From NCBI RefSeq assembly GCF_001654495.1, contig NZ_CP015849.1, positions 6,737,001-6,801,000 of the forward strand: a stretch of 64,000 bases of DNA, in the 5' to 3' direction. Below are positions 55,189 to 64,000 of the stretch, piece by piece. The stretch's first letter is position 1, and each line of letters starts with the position of its first letter. The notes beneath the pieces were generated by a model, which saw nothing but the letters and a program-made list of their open reading frames with translations, did no database searches and was not told the DNA's origin. The position numbers and the translations under genes are program-made. The stretch is from Streptomyces sp. SAT1 (GTDB lineage: Bacteria; Actinomycetota; Actinomycetes; Streptomycetales; Streptomycetaceae).

Positions 55189-55494
55189 GACCCGTGGGGC
55201 GGCGGTCGGGCCGTATGCCCTGGCGACAAGCGGCCCGACGACCTGTTTTCCGGCGCGGGCCGTGCTCCGGGGGCGCCGGAAGTGCCGGCGCCGGCCGCCG
55301 TGCGGGCGCCCCGCGCACCCGCCTCGCCCGTTCGGCCCATCCCGCCCGCCCCCGGCGGTGTTCCCTCCAACGGGCTACATCCGCTCGTGCGGGGCGCGGG
55401 TGCCGGGCGAGGGTGGCAGTGGCGTGAAGGAGTGCGGGCAGCCCCCGGGCGTCGCAGCCGGACCCGCCCCGCCCCCCGAGAACGGAGCGCGACC

Positions 55495-55938
55495 ATGACC
55501 GCCCAGCCCCACTCCGCCCCGACCGGGGGCGGCTACGGACCGCCCCCGGACCGCCGCGCCGCCTGGGCCGCCGGAGGTGCCGCCTTCGCGGGCATCCTGC
55601 TGCTGCTCAACGGCGTCCTGGCGATCCTCCAGGGCATCGCGGCGATCGCCAAGAACGATGTGTACGCCCAAGTCGGCGACTACATCTACGAGTTCAGCCT
55701 CACCGGCTGGGGCTGGCTCCTGGTGGTCCTCGGTGCCGTCGCCGCCCTCGCGGGCTGCGGCATCCTCGCCGGGTCGGCCTGGTCCCGCGCCATCGGCATC
55801 GTGCTCGCCTCACTGGGCCTGGTGGCGCAGTTCCTCTTCCTGCCGCACGCGCCCGTCTGGTCCGTGATCATGATGGCGATCGACGTGTTCGTCATCTGGG
55901 CCCTGGCGGCCTACGAGCCGGACACCGCGCACGGATGA
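55495..55938 (+). CDS. DUF7144-type small membrane protein
   Basis: 147 residues, four hydrophobic segments: about 25-50, 72-92, 97-115 and 119-138. The loop KNDVYAQVGDYIYEFSLTGWGW and the WSVIMMAIDVFVIWAL helix are typical of actinobacterial DUF7144 proteins of unknown function. ATG 55495 follows CGGAG. Monocistronic and convergent with the monooxygenase-fold gene. Confidence 0.82.
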   Translation: MTAQPHSAPTGGGYGPPPDRRAAWAAGGAAFAGILLLLNGVLAILQGIAAIAKNDVYAQVGDYIYEFSLTGWGWLLVVLGAVAALAGCGILAGSAWSRAIGIVLASLGLVAQFLFLPHAPVWSVIMMAIDVFVIWALAAYEPDTAHG

Positions 55939-55957
55939 CGCCGGCCCTCCCCGGCCC

Positions 55958-56293
55958 TCAGCCCGCCGAGTGCGCCGAGCGGACCTGGAAGAGCCGCGGC
56001 TGCACGTCCGTGGCGATCTTCGCGGCCTGGTCCATGTGGAAGCGGGCCTCGGGGTTGGCGAGCATGGCCCGGTAGTGCTCCTCGGTCTCCCACTGGGCGT
56101 AGTTGACGACGCGTTCGCCGTCGAGCGAGGCGTGGAAGTTCGCGTGGAGGAAGCCGGGCTGGTGCCGCATCGTGTCCTCGGTGGCGCGGACGAGCAGCGC
56201 GATCAGCTCGTCCTGGCGGTCGGGGGAGACGGTGAAGACGTTGATGAGGGTCGCCACGGGACACCCGGTGTCGACCTGCACGGTAACAGTCAT
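55958..56293 (-). CDS. Antibiotic biosynthesis monooxygenase (ABM)-domain protein
   Basis: 111 residues, ferredoxin-like ABM fold: TLINVFTVSPDRQDELIALL, then PGFLHANFHASLDGERVVNYAQWETEEHYRAML. Such proteins are cofactor-free monooxygenases, heme-degrading enzymes or stress proteins. ATG 56293 follows GGGGAG. Divergent from the B12 riboswitch region. Confidence 0.85.
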   Translation of the reverse strand: MTVTVQVDTGCPVATLINVFTVSPDRQDELIALLVRATEDTMRHQPGFLHANFHASLDGERVVNYAQWETEEHYRAMLANPEARFHMDQAAKIATDVQPRLFQVRSAHSAG

Positions 56294-56409
56294 GCCAGTA
56301 CGTCTCCCCTTACCGGCTGCCGGGTTGTCGCCCGGCGCGCCGCATTCGCCCGATCGGAGCCGCGGCCGGCGGCAGGGGCGCGGGCCGGGGCGGCTGCCGG
56401 AGCGCAGTG

Positions 56410-56600
56410 ACCCGTTTGTTAGGCTCCCCTCGCCTCCCGCGGGGGAAGTCCGGTGAGAGTCCGGCGCTGACCCGCAACGGTGTGCGCGACGGCCTCGCGG
56501 TCCGCCGCGCGAGCCCGATCGCCCGGGGGTGGCGCGACCCGATGACTGCTCGCCGCGGACTGCGAGAGGGGGCCGCGGCCGGCCGGCCGCAGGGCTGTCT
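56410..56600 (+). promoter_or_regulatory. Cobalamin (B12) riboswitch
   Basis: The conserved core is GGGGAAGTCCGGTGAGAGTC (56441-56460) continuing CCGGCGCTGACCCGCAACGGT (56461-56481, read as two parts), matching the AdoCbl aptamer consensus including the CCCGCAAC element. Further conserved AGCCCGAT and ACCCGATGACTGCTCG lie downstream. It ends about 50 bp before the permease start, so ligand binding probably blocks expression of the importer. Boundaries are approximate. Confidence 0.9.
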
Positions 56601-56647
56601 CCTGCTCGACGTCCGGCAGGCGGCCCAGCCGAAGGACGGCCCGCACC

Positions 56648-57703
56648 GTGCGCCGAAGGACGACCCCCGGCCGGATACCCCTGCCCCCGCTCGCCCTCGG
56701 CCTCGGGCTGCTCCTGATCGTCTCCCTGGTGTGCGGCGTCGGCCTCGGCGCCGCACAGGTCACCTGGCCCGACGTCTTCCGCCATCTGTGGGCCGGTCTC
56801 ACCGGCGGCACCGTGCCCGCCCGGGACGCCGCCGCGTACACCATCGTCTGGGAGATCCGGCTGCCGCGCGTCGTGCTCGGCGCGGTCGTCGGCGCCGGAC
56901 TCGCCACGGTCGGCGTCGCCGTCCAGGCCATGGTCCGCAACGCGCTGGCCGACCCGTTCGTGCTGGGCATCTCCTCGGGCGCGGCGGTGGGCGCCAACGC
57001 CGTGATCCTGCTCGGCGCGTTCGCCGGGCTCGGCGTCTGGGCCCTGTCGGTGTCCGCCTTCGGCTCCGCGCTGGCGGCGATGGTCCTGGTCTACGCGGTC
57101 GCCCGCTCACCGCGCGGACTCTCCCCGCTGCGACTGGTCCTGACCGGAACCGCCCTGGCGTACGGCTTCGAGGCGATCACCACGGTCATGGTGTTCGGCG
57201 CGGCCCGGGGCGAGGCGGCCCGCTCCGCCGTGATGTGGCTGCTGGGCAGCCTGGGCGGCGCCACCTGGGCACAGGTGCCGCTGGCCGCCGTCACCGTCAC
57301 GGCCGGCTGGCTCTGGCTGCGGGCGCGGGCCGAGGCGCTCAACGCCCTGGCCATGGGCGACGAGACCGCCGCCGCGCTCGGCGTCCCGCCCGGCCGGCTG
57401 CGCCGGGAGATCTTCTTGGTCACCGCGGCCGTCACCGGGACCGTGGTCGCCGTCAGCGGCGCCATCGGCTTCGTCGGCCTCATGGTGCCGCACGTGGTGC
57501 GCATGGTGGTCGGCGCCGACCACCGCAGGGTGCTGGTGGTCGCGCCGCTGGCCGGAGCCGTCCTGCTGGTCTGGGCCGACGTGGTCTCCCGGATGCTGCT
57601 CGCCCCCGCCGAACTCCCCGTCGGAGTGATCACCGCCGTGGTCGGGGTCCCCGTGTTCCTGCTGCTGATGCGGCGGGGCGGCTACGCGTTCGGAGGCCGC
57701 TGA
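56648..57703 (+). CDS. btuC: FecCD/BtuC-family ABC permease (cobalamin import)
   Basis: 351 residues, about ten transmembrane helices. RLPRVVLGAVVGAGLATVG, NALADPFVLGISSGAAVGAN and GFVGLMVPHVVRMVVGADHR are canonical for BtuC/FecCD. GTG 56648 follows GAAGGA. The family also imports iron-siderophores; the cobalamin riboswitch in the leader and the adjacent cob genes favour B12. Confidence 0.9.
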   Translation: MRRRTTPGRIPLPPLALGLGLLLIVSLVCGVGLGAAQVTWPDVFRHLWAGLTGGTVPARDAAAYTIVWEIRLPRVVLGAVVGAGLATVGVAVQAMVRNALADPFVLGISSGAAVGANAVILLGAFAGLGVWALSVSAFGSALAAMVLVYAVARSPRGLSPLRLVLTGTALAYGFEAITTVMVFGAARGEAARSAVMWLLGSLGGATWAQVPLAAVTVTAGWLWLRARAEALNALAMGDETAAALGVPPGRLRREIFLVTAAVTGTVVAVSGAIGFVGLMVPHVVRMVVGADHRRVLVVAPLAGAVLLVWADVVSRMLLAPAELPVGVITAVVGVPVFLLLMRRGGYAFGGR

Positions 57704-57705
57704 GC

Positions 57706-58473
<768 letters not shown>

Positions 58474-58485
58474 GGACCCCCGCCC

Positions 58486-59508
58486 ATGCGCACCCTGCCC
58501 GCCACCGCCCTGTGCCTCGCCGCGGCGCTCACCGCCACCGCCACCGGCTGCGGCGCCCACGTCGAGAAGTCCCCGGCCACCGGGGCCTCCGCGTCCGCCA
58601 CGGCCGTCACCCTCACCAACTGCGGTACGCCCGTCACCTACGACAAGGTCCCCGAGCGCGTCGTCACCAACGACGTCGGCATCACCGAGCTGATGTTCGC
58701 CCTCGGCCTGGAGGACCGCATGGCCGGCTACGCCATGCCCGACGACAAGGGCGACCTGGACGCCGTGCCCTACAAGGACGCCTACCGCAAGGTGAAGTGG
58801 CTCTCCAAGGACCAGCTCACCAAGGAGAACGTCCTCGACGCCCGCGCCGACCTCGTCTTCGCGGGCTGGAACTACGGCTTCCGCGAGGACGGCGGCTTCA
58901 CCCCCGACTCCCTGAAGAAACTCGGCATCCCCTCCTACATCCTCACCGAGTCCTGCCACAACGGCCGCTCCAAGACCTCCCGCGGCATCATGCCGCCGCT
59001 CGACGCCCTCTACGCCGACCTCACGAACCTCGGCCGGCTCTTCGGCGTCGAACAGCGCGCGGCGAAGCTGATCGCCGACTACAGGAAGCAGATCGCCGAC
59101 GTCCGCGCCAAGGCCCCGCGGGGCACCGGCAAGCCCAAGGTCTTCCTCTACGACAGCGGCCAGGACCAGCCGTTCACCGCGGGCCGCTACGCCGCGCCGG
59201 AACAGATCATCACCGAGGCCGGCGGCGTCAACGTCATGCACGACGCCGCGGACTCCTGGACCACCGTCGGCTGGGAGAGCGTCGTCGACCGCGACCCCGA
59301 CGTCATCGTCATCTGCGACTACGGCGACGTCAGCGCCGAGCAGAAGAAGAAGTTCCTGCTCTCCTACGCCCCGCTGCGCGACGTGTCCGCCGTGAGGAAC
59401 CGGCGGATCTTCGTCCTCGACTACGTCGACCTGGTGGAGAGCCCGCGCAACCCGTCCGCCGTGGCCCGGCTCGGCGCGTATCTGCGGACCGTCGCGCGGA
59501 AGTCGTGA
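58486..59508 (+). CDS. btuF: BtuF/FepB-type substrate-binding lipoprotein (cobalamin import)
   Basis: 340 residues. The signal peptide ends in lipobox ATGC near residue 22. Two-lobed helical-backbone binding protein: VPERVVTNDVGITELMFALGLEDRMAG, EAGGVNVMHDAADSWTTVGWESVV, DVIVICDYGDVSAEQKK. It delivers the ligand to the BtuCD-type complex; the gene is 12 bp after the ATPase. Confidence 0.9.
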   Translation: MRTLPATALCLAAALTATATGCGAHVEKSPATGASASATAVTLTNCGTPVTYDKVPERVVTNDVGITELMFALGLEDRMAGYAMPDDKGDLDAVPYKDAYRKVKWLSKDQLTKENVLDARADLVFAGWNYGFREDGGFTPDSLKKLGIPSYILTESCHNGRSKTSRGIMPPLDALYADLTNLGRLFGVEQRAAKLIADYRKQIADVRAKAPRGTGKPKVFLYDSGQDQPFTAGRYAAPEQIITEAGGVNVMHDAADSWTTVGWESVVDRDPDVIVICDYGDVSAEQKKKFLLSYAPLRDVSAVRNRRIFVLDYVDLVESPRNPSAVARLGAYLRTVARKS

Positions 59509-59580
59509 CGCGGCCGTGCCGAGAGGACCGGGGTGACGCGCGGCGGCCCGCGCTCCGGGCGGCCGATAGCCTGCGATGCC

Positions 59581-60360
59581 ATGCACGTACTGATCCTCGG
59601 CGGCACCGCCGAGGCCCGCCGCCTGGCCGAACTGCTGCACGGCACCCCCGGGGTGCGCACGACCAGCTCCCTGGCCGGGCGGGTCGCCGCGCCCCGGCTG
59701 CCGCCGGGGGAGGTCCGCCTCGGCGGCTTCGGGGGACCCGGGGGGCTGACGGCCTGGCTGCGCGCACACGCGGTCGGCGCGCTCGTCGACGCCACCCACC
59801 CCTTCGCCGGGACGATCAGCCGCCACGCCGCCCGTGCCGCGGCCGACGCCGCCGTCCCCCTGCTCGCGCTGCGCCGCCCCGGCTGGCGCCCCGGCGCGGA
59901 CGACCGCTGGCACGACGCCGCCTCGCTGGAGGAGGCGGCGGCACTGCTGCCCGCGCTCGGCCGGCGGGTGTTCCTCACCACCGGACGGCTGGGCCTCGCG
60001 GCCTTCGCGCACCTGGACGGCCTGTGGTTCCTCGTACGCTCCGTCGACGCGCCCGAGCCCCCGTACCCGGCGCGCATGGACGTCCTGCTCGACCGCGGAC
60101 CCTTCACCCTGGAGGGGGAGCGCGCCCTGCTGCGCCGCCACCGCGTCGACGTCGTCGTGACGAAGGACAGCGGGGGAGCGGCCACCGCGCCCAAGCTCAC
60201 GGCCGCCCGCGAGGCCGGTCTGCCGGTGGTCGTCGTACGGCGGCCGGCCGCGCCCGAGGGCGTCCCGGCCGTGCCGGGACCGGAGGAGGCCGTCCGCTGG
60301 ATCGGGGAGCTGTCCGCCCGCGCCGCAGGCCGCGGCGGTGACGCGGGCACCGGCCGCTGA
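59581..60360 (+). CDS. cobK: Precorrin-6A/cobalt-precorrin-6A reductase
   Basis: 259 residues. N-terminal ILGGTAEARRLAELLHG, then VDATHPFAGTISRHAARA and FLTTGRLGLAAFAHLDGLWFLVRSV, with VVTKDSGGAATAPKL near the C-terminus: standard CobK/CbiJ features. It reduces precorrin-6A with NADPH in corrin ring synthesis. ATG 59581 is used; 72 bp after the binding-protein gene, so possibly co-transcribed and B12-repressed. Confidence 0.94.
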   Translation: MHVLILGGTAEARRLAELLHGTPGVRTTSSLAGRVAAPRLPPGEVRLGGFGGPGGLTAWLRAHAVGALVDATHPFAGTISRHAARAAADAAVPLLALRRPGWRPGADDRWHDAASLEEAAALLPALGRRVFLTTGRLGLAAFAHLDGLWFLVRSVDAPEPPYPARMDVLLDRGPFTLEGERALLRRHRVDVVVTKDSGGAATAPKLTAAREAGLPVVVVRRPAAPEGVPAVPGPEEAVRWIGELSARAAGRGGDAGTGR

Positions 60361-60396
60361 GGGCGGCGGCACGCCCGTACGCCCGTCGGGCGCGGG

Positions 60397-61062
60397 TCAC
60401 TCGGTCTCGCTCGCGATCGCGTTGACCGCGGCGGCGGCGATCGCGCTGCCGCCCCGGCGCCCGCGCACCACCAGGTGCTCCAGGCCCGACGGGTGCGCGG
60501 CCAGCGCCTCCTTGGACTCGGCGGCCCCGACGAACCCCACCGGCACCCCGATGACGGCGGCGGGCCGCCCCGCGCCCTCCTCGACCAGCTCCAGCAGCCG
60601 GAACAGAGCCGTGGGCGCGTTGCCGACCACGACCACGGAGCCCGCCAGCCGCTCCCGCCACAGCTCCAGCGCGGCGGCGCTGCGCGTGGTGCCCAGCTCG
60701 GCGGCGAGCGCGGGCACGGCCGGGTCGGAGAGGGTGCACAGCACCTCGTTGTCCGCGGGCAGCCGGGCACGGGTGATGCCGCTGGCCACCATTCGCACGT
60801 CGCACAGGACGGGCGCCCCGGCGCGCAGCGCCTCGCGCGCGCGGGCCACCACGCCGGGCGAGTACGCGATGTCCCGGACGAGGTCGGTCATCCCGCAGGC
60901 ATGGATCATCCGGACCGCCACCTGGGCGACATCGGCGGGCAGACCGGTCAGGTCCGCCTCGGCGCGGATGGTGGCGAAGGACTGGCGGTAGATGGCCGCG
61001 CCGTCCTTCTCGTAGACGTGCCGGGGGGAGCGGGGTGCCGGGGTGTTCTTGTCGCTGGACAT
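60397..61062 (-). CDS. cobH: Precorrin-8X methylmutase
   Basis: 221 residues. It moves the C-11 methyl group to C-12 to make hydrogenobyrinic/cobyrinic acid. Motifs: SFATIRAEADL, RMIHACGMTDLVRDI (catalytic His), VLCDVRMVASGIT, VVGNAPTALFRLLEL and GVPVGFVGAAESKEAL. ATG 61062 is chosen; no good ribosome binding site is visible and ATG 61074 is possible. Convergent with cobK. Confidence 0.95.
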   Translation of the reverse strand: MSSDKNTPAPRSPRHVYEKDGAAIYRQSFATIRAEADLTGLPADVAQVAVRMIHACGMTDLVRDIAYSPGVVARAREALRAGAPVLCDVRMVASGITRARLPADNEVLCTLSDPAVPALAAELGTTRSAAALELWRERLAGSVVVVGNAPTALFRLLELVEEGAGRPAAVIGVPVGFVGAAESKEALAAHPSGLEHLVVRGRRGGSAIAAAAVNAIASETE

Positions 61063-61188
61063 CGCGGCGAGCATACCGACGCCGTCCCCCGTCGCCGGAC
61101 CTAGGTCCAAGGCATGATCGGCGCCCCGGGCCTTCTGCTGTTAGCGTGCAGATGCACATGGTTCGCAATAACACGAAGGGCGTCGGAC

Positions 61189-61830
61189 ATGCCGATCTAC
61201 ACGCTGCCTGAACTGCCGTACGACTACTCGGCGCTCGCGCCGGTCATCAGCCCCGAGATCATCGAGCTGCACCACGACAAGCACCACGCGGCCTATGTGA
61301 AGGGCGCCAACGACACGCTGGAGCAGCTCGCCGAGGCGCGTGACAAGGAGACCTGGGGCTCGATCAACGGCCTGGAGAAGAACCTGGCCTTCCATCTGTC
61401 CGGGCACATCCTGCACTCGATCTACTGGCAGAACATGACGGGCGACGGCGGCGGCGAGCCGCTGGCCCAGGACGGCGTGGGCGAGCTGGCCGACGCGATC
61501 ACCGAGTCCTTCGGCTCCTTCGCCGGGTTCAAGGCCCAGCTCACCAAGGCCGCGGCCACCACCCAGGGCTCCGGCTGGGGCGTCCTGGCCCACGAACCCC
61601 TCAGCGGACGCCTCGTCGTCGAACAGGTCTACGACCACCAGGGCAACGTCGGACAGGGCTCCACCCCCATCCTCGTCTTCGACGCCTGGGAGCACGCCTT
61701 CTACCTCCAGTACAAGAACCAGAAGGTCGACTTCATCGACGCCATGTGGGCCGTCGTCAACTGGCAGGACGTCGCCAGGCGCTACGCCGCCGCCAAGGAA
61801 CGCACCAACGTCCTGCTCCTCGCGCCCTGA
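61189..61830 (+). CDS. sodF: Fe-type superoxide dismutase
   Basis: 213 residues. Metal ligands: His28 (IELHHDKHHAAYVKG), His in FHLSGHILHSIYW, Asp and His in VFDAWEHAFYLQYKN. It disproportionates superoxide in the cytoplasm. In streptomycetes Fe-SOD is repressed by nickel through Nur. The leader holds TGCA/CGCAA elements around 61147-61168 that could be part of such a site, but I do not call it. ATG 61189 follows GAAGGG. Confidence 0.95.
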   Translation: MPIYTLPELPYDYSALAPVISPEIIELHHDKHHAAYVKGANDTLEQLAEARDKETWGSINGLEKNLAFHLSGHILHSIYWQNMTGDGGGEPLAQDGVGELADAITESFGSFAGFKAQLTKAAATTQGSGWGVLAHEPLSGRLVVEQVYDHQGNVGQGSTPILVFDAWEHAFYLQYKNQKVDFIDAMWAVVNWQDVARRYAAAKERTNVLLLAP

Positions 61831-61942
61831 CCGCACACCCCCGGACCGTCCCCCTGGCGCCCGGCCGGACCGTACGATGTGAGCCGTGCGGCGCGAGCGG
61901 TGGCGCGGGCACGCGGGCGGGGACGGCGTACGGGGGTACGGA

Positions 61943-62578
61943 ATGCGGGGGCACATCGAGGTGCCGGGCGGTCTGGTGCTGCGGCCCTGGGAGCTCTTTG
62001 ACGCCCCGGCGGTGCTGCGGGCCTTCGCCGAGCCGCTGATGGAGCGGCAGGCCGACGCGCCCGTCGGCACGGTCGCCCAGGCCGGGCAGTGGATCGCGCG
62101 GCGGCGCGAGCAGGGGGAGCGGGGCACCGCCCACGCCTTCGCCGTCGCCGACCGCGACGGCATGGCGCTGGGCGGGGTCGCGGTCGGCCGTGTCGACGAG
62201 CGGCACCGCACCGGCTGGATCTCCTACTGGACCACCTCGGCGGCTCGCGGCCGGGGGGTGGCGACCGGCGGCTGCCGGGCACTGGCCGACTGGTGCTTCG
62301 GCGAACTCGGACTCTTCCGCCTGGAGTCGGGGCACCGTGTCGACAACCCGGCCTCCTGCCGGGTGGCGCGCGCCGCGGGCTTTGCCGCCGAGGGCGTCCA
62401 GCGGCAGAAGCTCGCCTGGGACGGCGTCCGGCACGACGTGGAGACACACGCCCGGCTGGCGACGGACCCGGACCCGGCCGCGCCGGAGGACGAGACGGTG
62501 CGGACGGAACGGCCGGCCTGTGCGGCGCTGTCGGCGTCCACGGCGCAGGTGACACGGCCGGCCCGCCGCCCGGTGTGA
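61943..62578 (+). CDS. GNAT-family N-acetyltransferase (RimJ/RimL type)
   Basis: 211 residues. GLVLRPWELFDAPAVLRAF, WISYWTTSAARGRGVATGG (acetyl-CoA loop R-G-x-G-x-A/G) and LESGHRVDNPASCRVARAAGFAAEG are the GNAT hallmarks. The C-terminal 30 residues are low-complexity. ATG 61943 is preferred over the GTG at 61886, which adds an unconserved basic extension. The substrate is not evident. Confidence 0.88.
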   Translation: MRGHIEVPGGLVLRPWELFDAPAVLRAFAEPLMERQADAPVGTVAQAGQWIARRREQGERGTAHAFAVADRDGMALGGVAVGRVDERHRTGWISYWTTSAARGRGVATGGCRALADWCFGELGLFRLESGHRVDNPASCRVARAAGFAAEGVQRQKLAWDGVRHDVETHARLATDPDPAAPEDETVRTERPACAALSASTAQVTRPARRPV

Positions 62579-62593
62579 CCGGTCGGCGGGCCG
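62559..62593. terminator. Hairpin at the 3' end of the GNAT gene
   Basis: Arms CGGCCCGCCG (62559-62568) and CGGCGGGCCG (62584-62593) pair perfectly and span the GNAT stop. It lies between convergent genes. Confidence 0.6.
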
Positions 62594-62638
62594 AGATGAC
62601 GGCCGTGCTGTCGGCCGTACGGGGTTCCGCCGGGCGGG

Positions 62639-63706
62639 TCAGCGGCCGATGCGGACGCGGTGCACCTGGTCCTGGCCCTCCGGACCGGCGCCGGACTTGT
62701 CGACCACGTAGGCCGTCCCGCGGTCCACGGTCACGTGGTTGGGGTTCGCGCCGGTGGCCAGGGTCTCGACGACGGTGCCCCGGCGGGGGTCGACGACCGT
62801 GACGTCGCCGTCCGTACGGTTGGCCACGAGCACCCGGCCGGTGCGCGCGTCGGCCGCGACGGACAGTGCGCCCGCGCCGGTCGGGATGCTCCTGGTGACG
62901 GTCTTCCCGCGCAGGTCGACCACCGAGACGCCGCCCGCGGTCTGGTCGGCCGCGTAGGCGGTGCGGCCGTCGGCGGACAGGGCCACGGAGATCGGGCCGT
63001 CACCGGCCGGTATGAAGGAGGGGTCCTTCGCGTAGGGGGAGACGGCGATGAGCCGGTCGCCGTTCAGGTCGGCGGCGTACACCGTGCCCGTGCGCTCGTT
63101 GACCGCGAGGCCGGTCGGGGCGGCGCCGTCCACCGTGACGCGCTTCTTCTCCTTGAAGGTGCGGGTGTCGAACGCGACCACGCTGCCGTCGCCGAATCCG
63201 CTCGCCCAGGCGAGGTCGTGGCGCTCGTCCACGACGATCTCGCGGGCGTGCGCCACGTTCGGGAGGGTGGCCAGGTGCCTGCCGGTGCGCTGGCTGTAGA
63301 CGGCGACGGAGTTGTCGCGGGTGTTGGTGGTCCAGACGGTGTCGTGCTCGTCGTCCACGGCGACGCCGTAGACCGCCTCGACCGCGCCGGTGGCCGCGTC
63401 GGTGACGGGCGGCGTGTAGGCGGCCCGCACGGACAGGGTGCGCGGGTCGACCTTCAGCAGCGCCGAGGAGGTGACCGGCGGGCGGCCGACGGCGGTGGTG
63501 GCCCACAGGACGTGGTTCCGCTCGGAGTACGCCGACTGGTACAGGCCCTTGGCGAGGGCGGCCGAGGCGACGGTCGAGCCGTGCCCGGCGTGGGTCGCGT
63601 GGGCGGTGTGGGCGGAGGCCGTACCGGCCAGGAGCGGCGCGCTGCCCGCGGCGAGCGCCACGGCGATCGCGGCGGTGCGGCGGATCCGGCGGGTGACTGA
63701 GGACAT
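62639..63706 (-). CDS. Secreted YncE-like beta-propeller protein, iron-regulated
   Basis: 355 residues. Sec signal RRIRRTAAIAVALAAGSAPL with cleavage near TASA, then a His-rich stretch HTAHATHAGHG. Seven-blade propeller repeats follow (VYGVAVDDEHDTVWTTNTRDNSV, ISVALSADGRTAYAADQTAGGV, LSVAADARTGRVLVANRTDGDV). A perfect iron box lies 60-75 bp upstream, so it should be induced by iron starvation. The His-rich N-terminus could bind metal. Extracellular; precise role unknown. Confidence 0.85.
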   Translation of the reverse strand: MSSVTRRIRRTAAIAVALAAGSAPLLAGTASAHTAHATHAGHGSTVASAALAKGLYQSAYSERNHVLWATTAVGRPPVTSSALLKVDPRTLSVRAAYTPPVTDAATGAVEAVYGVAVDDEHDTVWTTNTRDNSVAVYSQRTGRHLATLPNVAHAREIVVDERHDLAWASGFGDGSVVAFDTRTFKEKKRVTVDGAAPTGLAVNERTGTVYAADLNGDRLIAVSPYAKDPSFIPAGDGPISVALSADGRTAYAADQTAGGVSVVDLRGKTVTRSIPTGAGALSVAADARTGRVLVANRTDGDVTVVDPRRGTVVETLATGANPNHVTVDRGTAYVVDKSGAGPEGQDQVHRVRIGR

Positions 63707-63765
63707 CTTTTCCCACTTCCGTGTTCGGGCGTGTGCGGCACCGCAGGGACCGGTGCCGGAAACAA

Positions 63766-63783
63766 AGGTTAGCCTAACCTAAG
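63766..63783. promoter_or_regulatory. DmdR/IdeR-type iron box
   Basis: AGGTTAGCCTAACCT (63766-63780) is a perfect odd-centred palindrome that continues AAG. It matches the streptomycete iron-box consensus TTAGGTTAGGCTNACCTAA. It lies upstream of the secreted propeller gene and within reach of the divergent gene. Confidence 0.85.
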
Positions 63784-63850
63784 TTGATCAGAGGTCAAGC
63801 CGGTCTCCGGTCCGGCCCCGACCGACCGGTTCCCTGAGCGGGAGACAGCG

Positions 63851-63868
63851 GTAAGGTGAACCTAAGTC
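63851..63868. promoter_or_regulatory. Second, imperfect iron box
   Basis: GTAAGGTGAACCTAAGTC; its reverse complement starts TTAGGTT, then departs from the iron-box consensus in the centre. It lies 43 bp before the rightward gene. Confidence 0.6.
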
Positions 63869-63910
63869 GATCAGCCGATCCCTCGTGTCCCCGCACCGGA
63901 GCCGCATCGC

Positions 63911-64000
63911 ATGACTGTGACCGCACCGCCCAAGGGCGCCCCGCAGCACCCGCCGCGCCTGGCCCGCCCGAGCGCGCTCCCCCTGCTCGCCGAACCCGCC
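63911..64000 (+). CDS. Start of an unidentified gene, cut by the window edge
   Basis: ATG 63911 opens a frame of 30 codons with high third-position GC: MTVTAPPKGAPQHPPRLARP and onward. Too little is present to identify it. The Pro/Arg-rich start followed by LPLLAEPA and the iron boxes upstream would suit a siderophore permease or synthetase, but this is a guess from context. Confidence 0.55.
   Translation, partial: MTVTAPPKGAPQHPPRLARPSALPLLAEPA

Noticed and set aside
61141..61175. Nur (nickel) box upstream of sodF
   Set aside because: TGCA and CGCAA elements are present but symmetry and spacing to the published Nur consensus could not be confirmed by eye.

Overview
The window is high-GC (roughly 72-74 %), gene-dense DNA with GTG and TTG starts, strong third-position GC bias and actinobacterial gene families: ergothioneine synthesis, GlgE alpha-glucan synthesis, BlaI/M56 pairs, Fe-superoxide dismutase and DmdR-type iron boxes. 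It is almost certainly a Streptomyces or close-relative chromosome. No rRNA, tRNA, CRISPR array or intact insertion sequence was seen.

Layout. 1-2.2 kb: egtA and the 5' part of egtB (ergothioneine). 2.6-18.4 kb: mixed housekeeping and regulatory genes. These are a microbial PARG-like protein, a MazF/PemK-like protein, a cupin, a cysteine-containing HTH regulator with a membrane protein, an HSL-type esterase, an FMN reductase divergent from a TetR gene with two palindromic operators, a TetR/TetX-like monooxygenase pair with three evenly spaced palindromes, a LacI regulator, thioredoxin, a disulfide-reductase-like flavoprotein, peptide deformylase, a BlaI/M56 pair, a TPR protein and a frameshifted ltrA.

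18.5-31.4 kb is an unrecognised oxidative gene cluster. One block is aldehyde dehydrogenase - MFS - Tat-exported bicovalent-flavin oxidase. A convergent operon holds SnoaL-fold, GMC oxidoreductase, tandem SnoaL, SnoaL-fold, VOC and SDR genes. Divergent from that is DJ-1/PfpI - benzoylformate-decarboxylase-like TPP enzyme - DJ-1/PfpI. The last DJ-1 gene overlaps glgE by 4 bp, so the unknown chemistry continues directly into glgE - mak(pep2) - glgB - a phosphohexomutase-like gene that lacks the catalytic serine loop.

38.6-55.1 kb continues the glucan theme. A convergent XRE-TPR regulator (RRNPP-like architecture) stands opposite a 46-residue secreted or lipoprotein-like peptide gene. The end of that peptide gene contains the ribosome binding site and start of a GlgM/GlgA-type glucosyltransferase. 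A fused oligopeptide ABC transporter with a divergent binding protein follows, then a minus-strand operon: NDP-sugar nucleotidyltransferase - NAD(P)-binding protein - glgX - AGE-family epimerase fused to a STAS domain - IS701-like transposase relative. The octamer ACTTGACT/AGTCAAGT occurs twice before the peptide/glgM unit and twice before the nucleotidyltransferase operon, which suggests one shared regulator. No treS or classical glgC is present, so maltose-1-phosphate for GlgE may come from the GlgM-like enzyme.

55.5-64 kb: small genes, then a cobalamin riboswitch heading a BtuCDF-type importer, cobK, cobH, Fe-SOD, a GNAT acetyltransferase, and an iron-box-controlled secreted beta-propeller protein divergent from a truncated iron-regulated gene at the right edge.
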